A DNA stretch of 64,000 nt from Pseudomonas sp. HR96 (GTDB lineage Bacteria; Pseudomonadota; Gammaproteobacteria; Pseudomonadales; Pseudomonadaceae): positions 2,277,001 through 2,341,000 of the forward strand of contig NZ_CP139141.1 in the NCBI RefSeq assembly GCF_034059295.1, in the 5' to 3' direction. Below are positions 16,158 to 25,882 of the stretch, piece by piece (position 1 is the first letter of the stretch; the number at the start of each line of letters is the position of its first letter). Below the pieces are notes generated by a model. That model made no database searches. It had not been told where the DNA came from and saw nothing but the letters and a program-made list of their open reading frames with translations. Made by a program: the position numbers and the translations under genes.

Positions 16158-17399
16158 TCAGCAGGGTTCGGCCACCAGCTCGTTGCTGACCTTGCGCCCC
16201 AGCACCAGCACCGTTGCAAATCCGCAGCCGACCAGCGCGGTGGCCAGGCTCATCAGCACCGAGCTGCCCAGCTGGTCGACGATCTGCCCACCGAAGAACG
16301 AGCCCAGGGCGATGATCACCTGGAACAGGGCGACGAACAGCGGCATGCCCCGTTCGACGTCCTTGGGGGCGACGACGAACATCCAGATGCTGGCGCAGGC
16401 CGGGAAGGCGCCAAAGGCGAAACCCCAGAGGCCGATCAGCAGGGCGGCGCCGGTCAGCCCGGTGGCAAAGTGCGGGAACAGCGCGGTGCTGACGCCGATC
16501 ATCACGGCGACCAGCAGCAAGGTGTTGCGCACGCTGCGGTTGGCGGCGAAGCCGGCGAAGATGTTGCCCAGCACGCCGGCCATGCCGTAGAGCAGCAGCA
16601 GCGAACCGATGGTCGGCCCATCGAAGCCGGCACTCTTCTTGAAGAAGGGGGCGACGTAGGTGTAGGCGGCGAAGTGCGCCAGGCCGATCAGCAGCACGGC
16701 GATCAGGCCGACCCGCGCCTGGGAATTGATGAACAGCGCCGGCAGGTCCTGGATACGAATGGCCTTGTCCGGATTGAGCCGCGGCAGCAGGAAGACCTGC
16801 GCCAGCAGCACCGGCACCCCCAGCAGGGCGGTGACCAGGAACGTCATGCGCCAGCCCATCAGGCCACTGAGCCAGGTGCCCACGGGCACACCCAGGACCG
16901 TGGCCAGGGTCACCCCAACCATGATGATCGAAGTGGCCTGGGCCACGCCCACGCCCTTGGGCGCCAGGCGCCCGCTCAGGGCAATCGCCGTGGCCCAGAA
17001 CCCGCCGATGCTGATGCCCAGCAGCACGCGGCCGAACAGCAGCAAGCTGAAGTCGCTGGCGTAGGCCACCACCGAGTTGGCGATGATCATGATCAGGGTC
17101 AGGCCGATCAGCAGATAGCGTCGGTCCATGGCGCCAATGCCAATCGACAGCAAGGGCGCGGCGAGGGCGGCCATGATCCCGGGCAGCGTGACCATCAGGC
17201 CGGCGTGGCCGGCACTGATGCCCAGGTCGCTGGCGACGTCGTTGAGCACGCCCACCGGCAGAAACTCGCTGGTGACCAGGGCGAAGGCGCCCACGGCGAC
17301 CGAGAGGATCGCCAGCCACTGCTGCTTGACGCTCTGTTGACTGTGTTCAGGGAGGCCGCGAGGGGCCTGGCTTGCGCTTGGCATGGTACTGGGTTCCAA
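16158..17399 (-). CDS. MFS transporter, DHA1-type exporter
   Basis: A 413-residue major facilitator with twelve predicted membrane segments. The first loop signature is near LLSIGIGAMDRRYLLIG, and helix 4-5 features are in GRVLLGISIGGFWATAIALSGRLAPKG, a motif common in the AraJ/NepI-like drug and sugar efflux group. The substrate cannot be deduced. It lies 203 bases downstream of a second MFS gene on the same strand, so cotranscription is possible. Confidence 0.85.
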   Translation of the reverse strand: MEPSTMPSASQAPRGLPEHSQQSVKQQWLAILSVAVGAFALVTSEFLPVGVLNDVASDLGISAGHAGLMVTLPGIMAALAAPLLSIGIGAMDRRYLLIGLTLIMIIANSVVAYASDFSLLLFGRVLLGISIGGFWATAIALSGRLAPKGVGVAQATSIIMVGVTLATVLGVPVGTWLSGLMGWRMTFLVTALLGVPVLLAQVFLLPRLNPDKAIRIQDLPALFINSQARVGLIAVLLIGLAHFAAYTYVAPFFKKSAGFDGPTIGSLLLLYGMAGVLGNIFAGFAANRSVRNTLLLVAVMIGVSTALFPHFATGLTGAALLIGLWGFAFGAFPACASIWMFVVAPKDVERGMPLFVALFQVIIALGSFFGGQIVDQLGSSVLMSLATALVGCGFATVLVLGRKVSNELVAEPC

Positions 17400-17602
17400 G
17401 GGTAAGGGGCGTCTGCAGGCAGGCGCGAGAAGCGGGGAATCGAGGCAGGCGATTATAGGGGCCGGTTCGGCCAGGTACAGAGGCGGGCAGTTTGATAGTC
17501 ATCATCAGCGTCATCGATAGGACGCCTCAATCGCAGCGGGGATTGTAACGGTTGCAGCGCCAGGCAAACGGCAGCGACCGAGCGTCGCCGCCGTGCCGGT
17601 CA

Positions 17603-18793
17603 TCAGCCTCTGCGCATCATCAACAACGCAACGATGACCGCCAGCGCAGCGATCAGCGTGGCCAGGATGCCGATCGAGCTCAGGCCATAGTGGCCGATGC
17701 CGATGCCGCCGATAATGGCGCCCAGGCCGATGCCGGCGTTGGCGGCGGAGATGTTCATGGTCGCCGCCAGGGCTTGCGCCTGGGCCCCGGCCTGCATGAC
17801 GCGAACCTGGCAGACCACGAACAGGGCGGTGTAGCCGATGCCCCAGGCCACCAGCGCGACGATCAGCCAGAGGTGTTGGGTGGCCAGCGGCACGGCCGCC
17901 AGCATGCCGGCGCCGGCCAACAGCAGAAACAGCACCATGGCCGCCAGCGGCTTGCGGTCGACCATGCTGCCGCCCAGGTGGTTGCCGAGCATGCCGATTG
18001 CGCCGAAGCCCATCAGCCACCAACCGACCTGCCCGGCGGGAATGCCGCCCAGGCGTTCGAGGATGTCGGCCAGGTAGGTGTAGGCGGTGAACAGCGCGGT
18101 GAAGGTCAGCACCGACAGCAGCAGGTGGGCGAGAAAGCGCGGCTGGCGCAGGATCGCGGTCTGCTTCTGGTCGGGGTGGGCGCTGGCCGACACCGGCAGC
18201 TTGGGCATCACCAGGTGCATGAGCACGCCGATCAGCAGCGAGATCGCCGCCAGAATCCAGAAGCTGCCACGCCAGCCCACCGAGTCTGCGGCCAGGGTGC
18301 CCAGGGGCACGCCGAATACCAGCGCGGCGGTGATGCCCAGATAGACCCGGCCAACGGCCTTGCCTGACTGGCCCGGGCCGGCGAGTTGCCCGGCGGTCTC
18401 GCTGGCCGTGCCCCAGAACACTGGCAAGGCGAGCGCCGGGATGAAACGCGCCAGGGCCATGACCCAGATGTTGGTGGACACGGCGGCCAGCACGTTGGCG
18501 CCGGCGAACACCATGAGGATCAGGGTGAAGAGCTTCTTGCGCTCGACGTGGGCCAGTTTGGCGGTGAGCAGCGGGCCGAACAGCATCACGGTGAAGGCGA
18601 ACAGGGTCACCACTTGACCTGCCAGGGCGATGGAGATGCCCAGGTCACGGGACAGCGCCGGCAGCAGACCGACGATGAGAAATTCAGTGGTCACGATAAT
18701 GAAGGCCGCCACGGCCATGATCAGGATCTGCAAGCCTGAGCGGGAGGTTTCGGCCGGGGCCAGGGCGGCGTTTGCCACGGGTGAGGACTGCAT
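17603..18793 (-). CDS. MFS transporter, DHA1-type exporter
   Basis: A 396-residue major facilitator with twelve membrane segments. Motif-like elements are FIIVTTEFLIVGLLPALSRDLGIS in helix 1, LTAKLAHVERKKLF after helix 2, and VYLGITAALVFGVPLGTL in helix 5. It is related to the other DHA1 exporter in the window but clearly not a recent duplicate. It is divergent from a LysR gene with 107 bases between them, so that LysR protein is its likely regulator. The substrate is unknown. Confidence 0.85.
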   Translation of the reverse strand: MQSSPVANAALAPAETSRSGLQILIMAVAAFIIVTTEFLIVGLLPALSRDLGISIALAGQVVTLFAFTVMLFGPLLTAKLAHVERKKLFTLILMVFAGANVLAAVSTNIWVMALARFIPALALPVFWGTASETAGQLAGPGQSGKAVGRVYLGITAALVFGVPLGTLAADSVGWRGSFWILAAISLLIGVLMHLVMPKLPVSASAHPDQKQTAILRQPRFLAHLLLSVLTFTALFTAYTYLADILERLGGIPAGQVGWWLMGFGAIGMLGNHLGGSMVDRKPLAAMVLFLLLAGAGMLAAVPLATQHLWLIVALVAWGIGYTALFVVCQVRVMQAGAQAQALAATMNISAANAGIGLGAIIGGIGIGHYGLSSIGILATLIAALAVIVALLMMRRG

Positions 18794-18900
18794 GGCGCTT
18801 GACTCCAGAGAGGTTTGCCATAGGCTATTGGAGAAATCGCAGTGGAATCTGGCTGCTTTTTACCAAGTGGCTGGAATTGGATTCACTAATCGGAGGCTCG

Positions 18901-19821
18901 ATGTTTTCCTCGGAACGGCTCAAGGGCATCGATGTGTTTGTGATCGTCGCCGATCTGGGCAGCTTCACCGCGGCCGCCGAGCGCCTGAACCTGACCAACT
19001 CGGCGGTCAGCAAGAGCATCGCCCGCCTCGAAGGGCGGCTGGGTACGCGGTTGTTCCAGCGCACCACCCGGCGTCTGTCGCTGACCGAGGCCGGCGAGAC
19101 CTTCTACCGGACCTGCACCACCGTGCTCTCGGACCTGGAGGAGGTCGAGATTGCCCTGACCTCGACCCAGACCGAACCGCAAGGCAAGGTGCGCATCGAC
19201 CTGCCGGCGTCCTATGGGCGCCTGCACGTGCTGCCGCTGATTCTGGAGTTCATGAAGCAGCACCCGCGGCTGTCGCCCCATGTGTCGTTTTCCGATCGCT
19301 ACGTCGACCCGGTCCACGAGGGCATCGACATCGTCGTCAGGATAGGCGGCTCGAATGCCTGGCCAGCGTCCATCGGCCATCAGTTCTTCGGCACCCAGAA
19401 ACTGATCTTCTGTGCCTCGCCCGATTACCTCGAGCGCTACGGCGAGCCCCTGGCCGAGGCGGACCTGGATGGTCATCTGTGCGTCGGCTATGGCCTCAAC
19501 GACGGCATGGCCATCCCCTGGTACTTCAAGGGGCGCCAGCCGGGGGACATGGAACGGCGCATCATGCACCCGCACATTGCCGTCGGCGATGGTGAGGGGG
19601 AGGTGATGGCCGTGCTCGCCGGCCTGGGCATCGCGCAATTGCCCACCTGGCTGGTACAGGCCCATCTGCACAGTGGCAGGCTGGTCGAAGTGCTGCCGCA
19701 CCTGGCCACCGAAGGCCTGCCGATGAACCTGGTCTGGCTGAAAAGCCGCGAGGCGCTGCCCAAGGTGCGAGCCTTGATAGAGTACCTGGGTGCCCATCTG
19801 ACTCCCGCCGGGCGGCGCTGA
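18901..19821 (+). CDS. LysR-type transcriptional regulator
   Basis: A 306-residue LysR protein. ATG 18901 was chosen because GGAGG lies at 18892-18896 and the winged helix begins at once (RLKGIDVFVIVADLGSFTAAAERLNLTNSAVSKSIARLE); the frame open from 18772 has no support. The rest is a standard substrate-binding domain ending in LVWLKSREALPKVRALIEYL. It is divergent from the MFS exporter at 17603-18793 and is likely its regulator. Confidence 0.87.
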   Translation: MFSSERLKGIDVFVIVADLGSFTAAAERLNLTNSAVSKSIARLEGRLGTRLFQRTTRRLSLTEAGETFYRTCTTVLSDLEEVEIALTSTQTEPQGKVRIDLPASYGRLHVLPLILEFMKQHPRLSPHVSFSDRYVDPVHEGIDIVVRIGGSNAWPASIGHQFFGTQKLIFCASPDYLERYGEPLAEADLDGHLCVGYGLNDGMAIPWYFKGRQPGDMERRIMHPHIAVGDGEGEVMAVLAGLGIAQLPTWLVQAHLHSGRLVEVLPHLATEGLPMNLVWLKSREALPKVRALIEYLGAHLTPAGRR

Positions 19822-19857
19822 TTGCCCGGCCTTATTTCGCTTGTTCTGGAGACCACC

Positions 19858-21717
19858 ATGCTTCGTGTATTCGAACGCAGGCTCGACCCCTTTCCCCCTG
19901 ACGAAGTGCCGCCGCCGCCCGAGGGGCTGGCGCGCTTTCTATGGGCCTGCACCCGCGGGGCGCGCGGCTATGTACTGGCGCTGGCGGTGCTCAGCGCCGC
20001 CGTGTCGATCTACGAAGCCTGGCTGTTCTCGTTTCTCGGCCAGGTGGTCGACCTGCTGACCACCTGGCAGGCCGGCGGTGCGGCGGCCGAGCACGAGCGC
20101 CAGGTGTTGTGGGGCATGGGCCTGGTGATGCTGGCCAGCATCGCCCTGGTGGCACTGCGCACCATGGTTCAGCACCAGATCCTGGCGATCAACCTGCCGC
20201 TGCGCCTGCGCTGGGACTTCCACCGGCTGATGCTGCGCCAGAGCCTGTCGTTCTTCTCCGACGAATTCTCCGGGCGCGTCACCACCAAGGTGATGCAGAC
20301 CGCGCTGGCCGTGCGCGACGTGCTGTTCACCCTGATCGAGATCATTCCCGGCATCGGTGTGTACTTCATCGCCATCATCGCCCTGGCCGGTGGTTTCGCG
20401 CTCAAGCTGATGTTGCCGTTCCTGGCCTGGGTGGTGCTGTTCGGCCTGGCGATGTATTACTTCGTGCCGCGCCTGGGCCAGGTCGGTCAGGAGCAGGCCC
20501 ATGCTCGCTCGTCGATGACCGGGCGGATTTCCGACGCATACACCAACATCACCACGGTCAAGCTGTTCTCCCACTCGCGCCGCGAAGCGCATTTCGCCCG
20601 GGCGGCCATGGAAGACTTCAAGCTCACCGGCTTGCGCCAGATGCGCCTGGTCAGCCAGTTCGAAATCGTCAACCAGGCCCTGGTGGTCGCCTTGCTCATG
20701 GCGGCGGGGGGCTATGCCCTGTGGCTCTGGCACCTGGGCGAAATCGGCACGGGGGCGGTGGCCGCCATTACCGCCATGGCACTGCGCATCAACGGCATGT
20801 CGCACTGGATCATGTGGCAGATGACCTCGCTGTTCGAAAACGTCGGCACCGTGCAGGACGGCATGGGCACCCTGACCCAGGGGGCCAAGGTGCAGGACGC
20901 GGCGGATGCCGGCGTGCTGGTGACCCGCGGCGGCGCGGTGACCTTCGACAACGTCAGTTTCAACTACGGTGGCGAGCGCCAGGTGCTCGATGGCCTGAGC
21001 CTGAACATTCGCGCCGGTGAGAAGATCGGCCTGGTGGGTCGCTCCGGCGCCGGCAAATCGACCTTGATCAACCTGCTGCTGCGCTTTTATGACGTCGACA
21101 GCGGCGCGATTCGCATCGACGGCCAGGACATTGCCCAGGTCACCCAGGACAGCCTGCGCAGCGCCATCGGCATGGTCACCCAGGACACCTCGCTGCTGCA
21201 TCGCTCGATCCGCGAAAACATCGCCTATGGCCGCCCGGACGCCACCGACGCGCAGATTCGCGCGGCGGCGGCCAATGCCCAGGCCGATGGCTTCATCAGC
21301 CGCCTGAGCGACAAGGAAGGCCACACCGGCTACGACACCCTGGTCGGCGAGCGAGGAATCAAGCTCTCGGGCGGCCAGCGCCAGCGCGTTGCGATCGCCC
21401 GGGTCATGCTCAAGAACGCCCCGATTCTGCTGCTCGACGAGGCCACCAGCGCGCTGGACTCGGAGGTCGAGGTGGCGATCCAGGAAAGCCTCGACGAAAT
21501 GATGCAAGGCAAGACGGTGATCGCCATCGCCCACCGGCTCTCGACCATCGCCGCCATGGACCGGCTGATCGTCATGGATGACGGGCGCATCGTCGAGCAG
21601 GGCAGCCACAGCGAGCTGCTGGCCAGAAATGGCATCTACGCGCGCCTGTGGCAGCACCAGAGCGGTGGCTTCCTCGGCGAGGACCAGGGCGTGGCCGAGG
21701 CTGCCGATTCGGAGTGA
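19858..21717 (+). CDS. ABC exporter, fused membrane and ATPase domains (MsbA-like half-transporter)
   Basis: A 619-residue type IV ABC half-transporter. Six membrane helices span about residues 35-310. The ATPase domain follows with Walker A GRSGAGKST, Q-loop GMVTQDTSLLHRS, signature LSGGQRQRVAIARV, Walker B ILLLDEATSALD and the H-loop IAHRLSTIA. It would act as a homodimer in the inner membrane. ATG 19858 follows CTGGAG; the longer frame from 19822 has no ribosome site. The cargo is unknown. It lies 36 bases after the LysR gene, on the same strand. Confidence 0.88.
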   Translation: MLRVFERRLDPFPPDEVPPPPEGLARFLWACTRGARGYVLALAVLSAAVSIYEAWLFSFLGQVVDLLTTWQAGGAAAEHERQVLWGMGLVMLASIALVALRTMVQHQILAINLPLRLRWDFHRLMLRQSLSFFSDEFSGRVTTKVMQTALAVRDVLFTLIEIIPGIGVYFIAIIALAGGFALKLMLPFLAWVVLFGLAMYYFVPRLGQVGQEQAHARSSMTGRISDAYTNITTVKLFSHSRREAHFARAAMEDFKLTGLRQMRLVSQFEIVNQALVVALLMAAGGYALWLWHLGEIGTGAVAAITAMALRINGMSHWIMWQMTSLFENVGTVQDGMGTLTQGAKVQDAADAGVLVTRGGAVTFDNVSFNYGGERQVLDGLSLNIRAGEKIGLVGRSGAGKSTLINLLLRFYDVDSGAIRIDGQDIAQVTQDSLRSAIGMVTQDTSLLHRSIRENIAYGRPDATDAQIRAAAANAQADGFISRLSDKEGHTGYDTLVGERGIKLSGGQRQRVAIARVMLKNAPILLLDEATSALDSEVEVAIQESLDEMMQGKTVIAIAHRLSTIAAMDRLIVMDDGRIVEQGSHSELLARNGIYARLWQHQSGGFLGEDQGVAEAADSE

Positions 21718-21725
21718 CAGGGCGG

Positions 21726-21836
21726 CTTGATCCGCCGCGGGCGAGGCGTGTCCCTGCGGGCCAAAAATGTGGGAGGGGGCAAAGCCCCCGAGAGGCCGCC
21801 AGGCCGGTTTGATCCGTCGTTTGCGAGGCGTGTCCC
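21726..21836. repeat. Direct repeat pair flanking a REP-like G/C hairpin
   Basis: A ~30-base segment ending GCGAGGCGTGTCCCT occurs at 21726-21755 and again, with a few changes, at about 21807-21836. Between them a GGGGGCAAAGCCCCC hairpin inside GTGGGAGG...CCGAG (about 21766-21793) resembles the Pseudomonas REP consensus GTGGGAGGGGGC. It may also end the ABC transporter transcript. Confidence 0.55.
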
Positions 21837-21974
21837 TCGCCAGCTTCGCCGGCTTCTTCGTCACCGGGACGAGATCCAATGGCGTAGCGGTGGGCAGGCA
21901 GCCCAGGCGTCGCCGACTGAACTGTGCCGGCACGGCGTGGACTGAACTAGATACCCGCTCAAGGAACCCGCCCC

Positions 21975-22223
21975 ATGAACAATGACACCTTCAATCAATA
22001 CGACGCCGAACGCCTGCACCAGCGTGTGGCGGCAGAGTTGGGCCTTACTGTCGACGAGTTGCGCCAGTGGATGATCAACGACATCGAACGGGTGACCGAG
22101 GGGGGCGAGCATGTGGGGCATATGGTGGTGTTCCGCGAGTCGACCCCGCCCGAGATCCTCGACAAGGTCCAGCACAAGCAGAGCCAATTCACCGCGATGA
22201 CCGGCGTGATCGACGACGGCTGA
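21975..22223 (+). CDS. Small hypothetical protein
   Basis: An 82-residue soluble protein with no recognised family. It begins MNNDTFNQYDAERLHQRVAAE and has an acidic helical N-terminal half followed by a short mixed region (HVGHMVVFRESTPPEI). An AAGGAAC ribosome site precedes ATG 21975. It stands alone between the ABC exporter and the convergent peroxidase gene. Confidence 0.6.
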   Translation: MNNDTFNQYDAERLHQRVAAELGLTVDELRQWMINDIERVTEGGEHVGHMVVFRESTPPEILDKVQHKQSQFTAMTGVIDDG

Positions 22224-22263
22224 AGCGCCGTCGACCACGCCAGCCTGGCCAGGGGCCGGTGGC

Positions 22264-23706
22264 CTAGGCCGCTTTCAGGTTGGTGAAGAACGCCAGCGAC
22301 GGCATGAAGAAGTACTCACCGCCTTTCATGGTCACCGCTTGCGGGACGCTGGGCACGCTGATGATCTCACCAGGTTTGCCCCAGGCGGCAGGGCTGCTGA
22401 CATCCCGGCGCCCCTGGCCTACGGGCAACTGGCCGATGACCGGATCGATTCCCGGCGCATGGGTGCCCGCCGGGCTGTCCGCTGGCAGCTGCGGGAAGTC
22501 GGGATTGTTGGCCCAGTTGATCTGGGTGAATTCGAACTGATCGCCGATATTACTGTTGAATGCCATGAATAAAAGGCCAACGTCCTGTTCCGGCTTGTTG
22601 TCGGTTTTGCCGTCGTTCGGATTGTCCAGTCTCTTGCCATAAGTCAATCCACGGCGCGCCATCAGATGCGCACGCTCCTGCTCGGCGGTCTGGCCAAACC
22701 CGCCACTGCCCCGTGGGTTGGTCTTGCGGATATGGCCCAGGAACGGACACTTGGCACCTTCCGCGTCACTGCCATAGTTGAAGTTGTTGGGCACCGGGTG
22801 GTGATTGCCGTCGGCGAACTGCGAAGTCACCGGTGTGCCATCCTCGAAGCGCCCCAGCACCATCGCGCCGGCGCGTTCCCTGTCCACGCCGGCAAGCTTC
22901 AGGCTGTCGGCGAAGGCCAACTCCTGCTCCTTGAACCTTTTGACGTTCTGTTCGAGTTTGCGAAAGATGAAGTAACTGCCGAAGTGCCTGGACGGGTCGG
23001 GCGCCGCCGGGTCGCTGACGATGGCCTGCTGCAATGGGAAATCAGGGTTCCAGGTGCTGGTACCGTCCTTGAGCAGCCGCTCCGCTTCGAGATCCTCGTG
23101 CAGAAACAGCGGCTGGCTGCGGCCGTCCACATAGCCGAAATGCTCGATGCCATCACCGTTGCTGTTGTGCATGGCGCGGCCCTCCTGGGTGCCAAGAATG
23201 TTGACGCCGGGGTGCGCAGCGATGAGGTGGTGGATCTGCGCCAACTTGTGCGCCATGGGGTCGGACTTCGCATCGCCGATGATGACCAGCCCATGCAATG
23301 CCTTGGGGTCGTGAAAATACCCGTCCCAGGTATCCGGGTGAGGATCGTTGAGGCCGGTGGTGGCCTGCATGCCTGCCGCAAACGACGGGTCGGCCGGGAC
23401 CGCAGTCACCTGCAAGGCCGCATAACCGGCTGCGGTCAGCCCGACCCCGACATAGGGCGTGCCTGAACCTCTGCCGCACTTGTAGGCGTTGATTTCCTGC
23501 AGGTGGGTCAGGGTCGATTTCAAATGGGCGGCGATGGCAGACAGAAAACTCCTGCCTGCACTGGCCGAGGCAAATTGCAGGAACAGCAGGGTAGAGTGGT
23601 CCCGCGCATGCTCTTTCAAGATGTTGGGTTGCAGATTTTCGAGCATTGCCAGATCGTCACCACTGGCATCTTTCCAGGCGATCGAGTTGGTCAATGTCAC
23701 GGTCAT
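22264..23706 (-). CDS. DyP-type haem peroxidase
   Basis: A ~480-residue dye-decolorising peroxidase. The family hallmark GxxDG appears as HFGYVDGRSQP, with the distal aspartate. The conserved CPFLGHIRKTNPR block and a later FMAFNSNIGDQFEFTQINWAN segment lie on the haem-binding side. Length and layout fit the larger C/D-type DyP group. I chose ATG 23706 because GGAG lies 9 bases upstream; ATG 23721 adds five residues without a ribosome site. No signal peptide or encapsulin gene is seen. Likely role: peroxide-dependent oxidation of aromatic compounds. Confidence 0.88.
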   Translation of the reverse strand: MTVTLTNSIAWKDASGDDLAMLENLQPNILKEHARDHSTLLFLQFASASAGRSFLSAIAAHLKSTLTHLQEINAYKCGRGSGTPYVGVGLTAAGYAALQVTAVPADPSFAAGMQATTGLNDPHPDTWDGYFHDPKALHGLVIIGDAKSDPMAHKLAQIHHLIAAHPGVNILGTQEGRAMHNSNGDGIEHFGYVDGRSQPLFLHEDLEAERLLKDGTSTWNPDFPLQQAIVSDPAAPDPSRHFGSYFIFRKLEQNVKRFKEQELAFADSLKLAGVDRERAGAMVLGRFEDGTPVTSQFADGNHHPVPNNFNYGSDAEGAKCPFLGHIRKTNPRGSGGFGQTAEQERAHLMARRGLTYGKRLDNPNDGKTDNKPEQDVGLLFMAFNSNIGDQFEFTQINWANNPDFPQLPADSPAGTHAPGIDPVIGQLPVGQGRRDVSSPAAWGKPGEIISVPSVPQAVTMKGGEYFFMPSLAFFTNLKAA

Positions 23707-23837
23707 GTCGATAGGCTCCATTGTTATTAGATAATGAGGCTATCTTCCTGCGGACAAGGGCGGCATAGACAATACGAGGAGGGAGGCGCGAAGTTGCTTC
23801 CCGGGCGACGGCATTCCTTCATTCAATGCACGCGCTT

Positions 23838-23859
23838 GGCACCGTTCGAAAACGGTGCC
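23838..23859. terminator. Perfect hairpin in gap between aldo-keto reductase and peroxidase genes
   Basis: GGCACCGTT and AACGGTGCC form a perfect 9-bp stem around a CGAA loop. A second, weaker hairpin (GCCGAC...GTCGGC) lies near 23901-23919. Neither has a full T-run. They may end the aldo-keto reductase transcript. Confidence 0.35.
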
Positions 23860-23930
23860 ACCACGCGACAGCGAAAAAAGCTTTACAGAGCATAGCAGGG
23901 CTTTGCCGACCGGCAGTCGGCAGGGGTGCC

Positions 23931-24767
23931 CTACAGGCCCATTTCAATGGTTTCGGGATCCGGCCCCAGACGTCCGGTTTGCTTGATCCCGGCAATCGCC
24001 TGCAGTTCGTCGCGGCTCAGCTCGAAGTCGAACACATCGATGTTGGCGGCGATGCGCTGCGCATTGGACGAGCGCGGGATCACCACATGGCCGTTCTGCA
24101 GGTGCCAGCGGATGATCACATGCGCGGACGTCTTGCCGTGGCGCTGGGCGATCTCGGCGAACAACGGCAGCTTGAGCAGCTCGCCGCCCTGGCCCAGCGG
24201 GCTCCAGGATTCAGTGACGATGCCTTTGTCGCGGCACCATTGGCTCAGTTGCGCCTGGTTGAAGTCGGGGTGAATCTCGATCTGGTTGACCGACGGCGTC
24301 ACCCCGGTGTCGTCGATGATGTGTTGGAGGTGGTCGGCATTGAAGTTGGACACGCCGATAGAGCGCACCCGGCCTTCCTGCTGCAGGTGCACCAAGGCTT
24401 TCCAGGTGTCGCGGTAGGCGGCTTTTTTCGGGATCGCCCAGTGGATCAGGTACAGGTCGAGGGTTTCCAGGCCCAGCCGCTGCAGGCTGGCATCGAAGGC
24501 GCGCAGGGTGCTGTCGTAGCCCTGGTCGGCGTTCCACAATTTGCTGGTGATGAAGATCTGCTCGCGGGCCAGGTCACTTTCGGCCACGGCGCGGCCGACC
24601 CCGGCCTCGTTGCCGTAGATCATCGCGGTGTCGATGTGCCGGTAGCCGGCTGCCAGGGCGGCCTTGGACGACGCGTACGCCTGAGCGTCGTCCAGCTGCC
24701 AGACACCGAGGCCCAGTTGCGGAATCTGTACGCCGTCGTTGAGTGTGATCAGTGGGGCGGATGGCAT
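23931..24767 (-). CDS. Aldo/keto reductase, 2,5-diketo-D-gluconate reductase-like
   Basis: A 278-residue NADPH-dependent TIM-barrel reductase. The catalytic tetrad elements are visible: GYRHIDTAMIYGNEAGVG (Asp, Tyr), ITSKLWN (Lys) and YLIHWAIP (His). Cofactor-binding residues lie near VIPRSSNAQRIAANIDVFDF. Closest in feel to the DkgA/DkgB group, though the natural substrate is unknown. The LysR gene upstream on the same strand is 98 bases away. Confidence 0.87.
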   Translation of the reverse strand: MPSAPLITLNDGVQIPQLGLGVWQLDDAQAYASSKAALAAGYRHIDTAMIYGNEAGVGRAVAESDLAREQIFITSKLWNADQGYDSTLRAFDASLQRLGLETLDLYLIHWAIPKKAAYRDTWKALVHLQQEGRVRSIGVSNFNADHLQHIIDDTGVTPSVNQIEIHPDFNQAQLSQWCRDKGIVTESWSPLGQGGELLKLPLFAEIAQRHGKTSAHVIIRWHLQNGHVVIPRSSNAQRIAANIDVFDFELSRDELQAIAGIKQTGRLGPDPETIEMGL

Positions 24768-24865
24768 GAGGGTCTCCTGCTCGTGGTCAAGGGGATTCTA
24801 AAGGGTTCGAGAGCAGGTGAAGCGATAAAGTTGCGTCCCGGGCCTGGAGCGTCGGCCGGCCTCGG

Positions 24866-25759
24866 TCAGTCACTGGCGCGCAGCGCGGCGATCACCCAGC
24901 GCACCGCCAGTGACGATTGACGCCGGCTCGGGTAGTAGGCGTGCACCCCGGCGAAGGTCGGGAACCAGTCCTCCAGCACCCAGCGCAGGCGGCCGGCCTT
25001 GACCTGTGGCTCGGCCAGGGTCCTGGGCACATAGGCCAGGCCGAATCCTTTCAAGGCGGCGTCGAGCATCTGATAGCTGTTGTTGAACACCAACTGGCCG
25101 CTGACCTTGACCTCGATGCGCCGTTTGCCCTTTTGCAACTCCCAGGGCAGCAGCGCGTCCCGGGTCGGCAGGCGCAGATTGATGCAGTTGTGCTGGGTCA
25201 ATTCCTGCGGCTTCTTCGGCGCCGGTGCTCGCGCCAGATAGTCCGGCGAGGCAACGATCGCCAAGGTTTCATCAGGGCCGATGCGCACCGCGATCATGTC
25301 CTTCTCCACCTGGTCGCCCAGGCGCACGCCAATGTCGATGCGCTGCGCGACGATGTCCGCCAGGCCATAGTCGTTGATCAGTTCGATATGCAGTTCGGGA
25401 TGGTCGCGCAGCAGCGGCTGGATCTTCGGCCATACGTAGGTGTTGGCGGTGTAATCGGTGGCGGAAATGCGTACGGTGCCCACCGGTTTCTCACGCAGTT
25501 CGGCCACTGCCTGCAGCTCCAGCTCGATCTCTTCGAGCTTGGGCGCGACCGAGTCGAGCAGGCGCTGGCCGGCTTCGGTGGGGGCCACGCTGCGGGTCGT
25601 GCGATGCAGCAGGAGCATCCCCAGCTTGGTCTCCAGCGCGGTGACCGTACGGCTCAGGGAAGACTGCGATACGCCCAGCTGTGCGGCGGCGCGGGTGAAG
25701 CTGCGCTCGCGGGCGACGGTCAAAAGGGCGACGAGGTTGTTCAGGTCCGGCGTGGCCAT
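24866..25759 (-). CDS. LysR-type transcriptional regulator
   Basis: A 297-residue LysR protein with N-terminal helix-turn-helix NLVALLTVARERSFTRAAAQLGVSQSSLSRTVTALE, then LLLHRTTRSVAPTEAGQRLL and the effector domain. It lies between the aldo-keto reductase gene (same strand) and a divergent cupin gene, and probably controls one or both. It belongs to the subgroup commonly found next to oxidoreductase-plus-cupin gene sets. Confidence 0.86.
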   Translation of the reverse strand: MATPDLNNLVALLTVARERSFTRAAAQLGVSQSSLSRTVTALETKLGMLLLHRTTRSVAPTEAGQRLLDSVAPKLEEIELELQAVAELREKPVGTVRISATDYTANTYVWPKIQPLLRDHPELHIELINDYGLADIVAQRIDIGVRLGDQVEKDMIAVRIGPDETLAIVASPDYLARAPAPKKPQELTQHNCINLRLPTRDALLPWELQKGKRRIEVKVSGQLVFNNSYQMLDAALKGFGLAYVPRTLAEPQVKAGRLRWVLEDWFPTFAGVHAYYPSRRQSSLAVRWVIAALRASD

Positions 25760-25882
25760 TTATTCACCAGTGCAAGAGTGTATGCAGATTTTGCCACCTA
25801 GTCGCTGGAGGCTCAACGCATTAGATTGCCCTTGAATGCTTTCAGTTGGCCATCCTTGGCCCATCGACCCGTGAGTTGAACC

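Noticed and set aside
16138..17319. 393-residue frame overlapping the MFS gene on the same strand
   Set aside because: Arg/Pro/Gly-rich out-of-frame shadow; the MFS frame has the membrane helices.
19939..21933. 664-residue antisense frame over the ABC exporter
   Set aside because: Composition and lack of any motif show it is a GC shadow of the real ABC gene.
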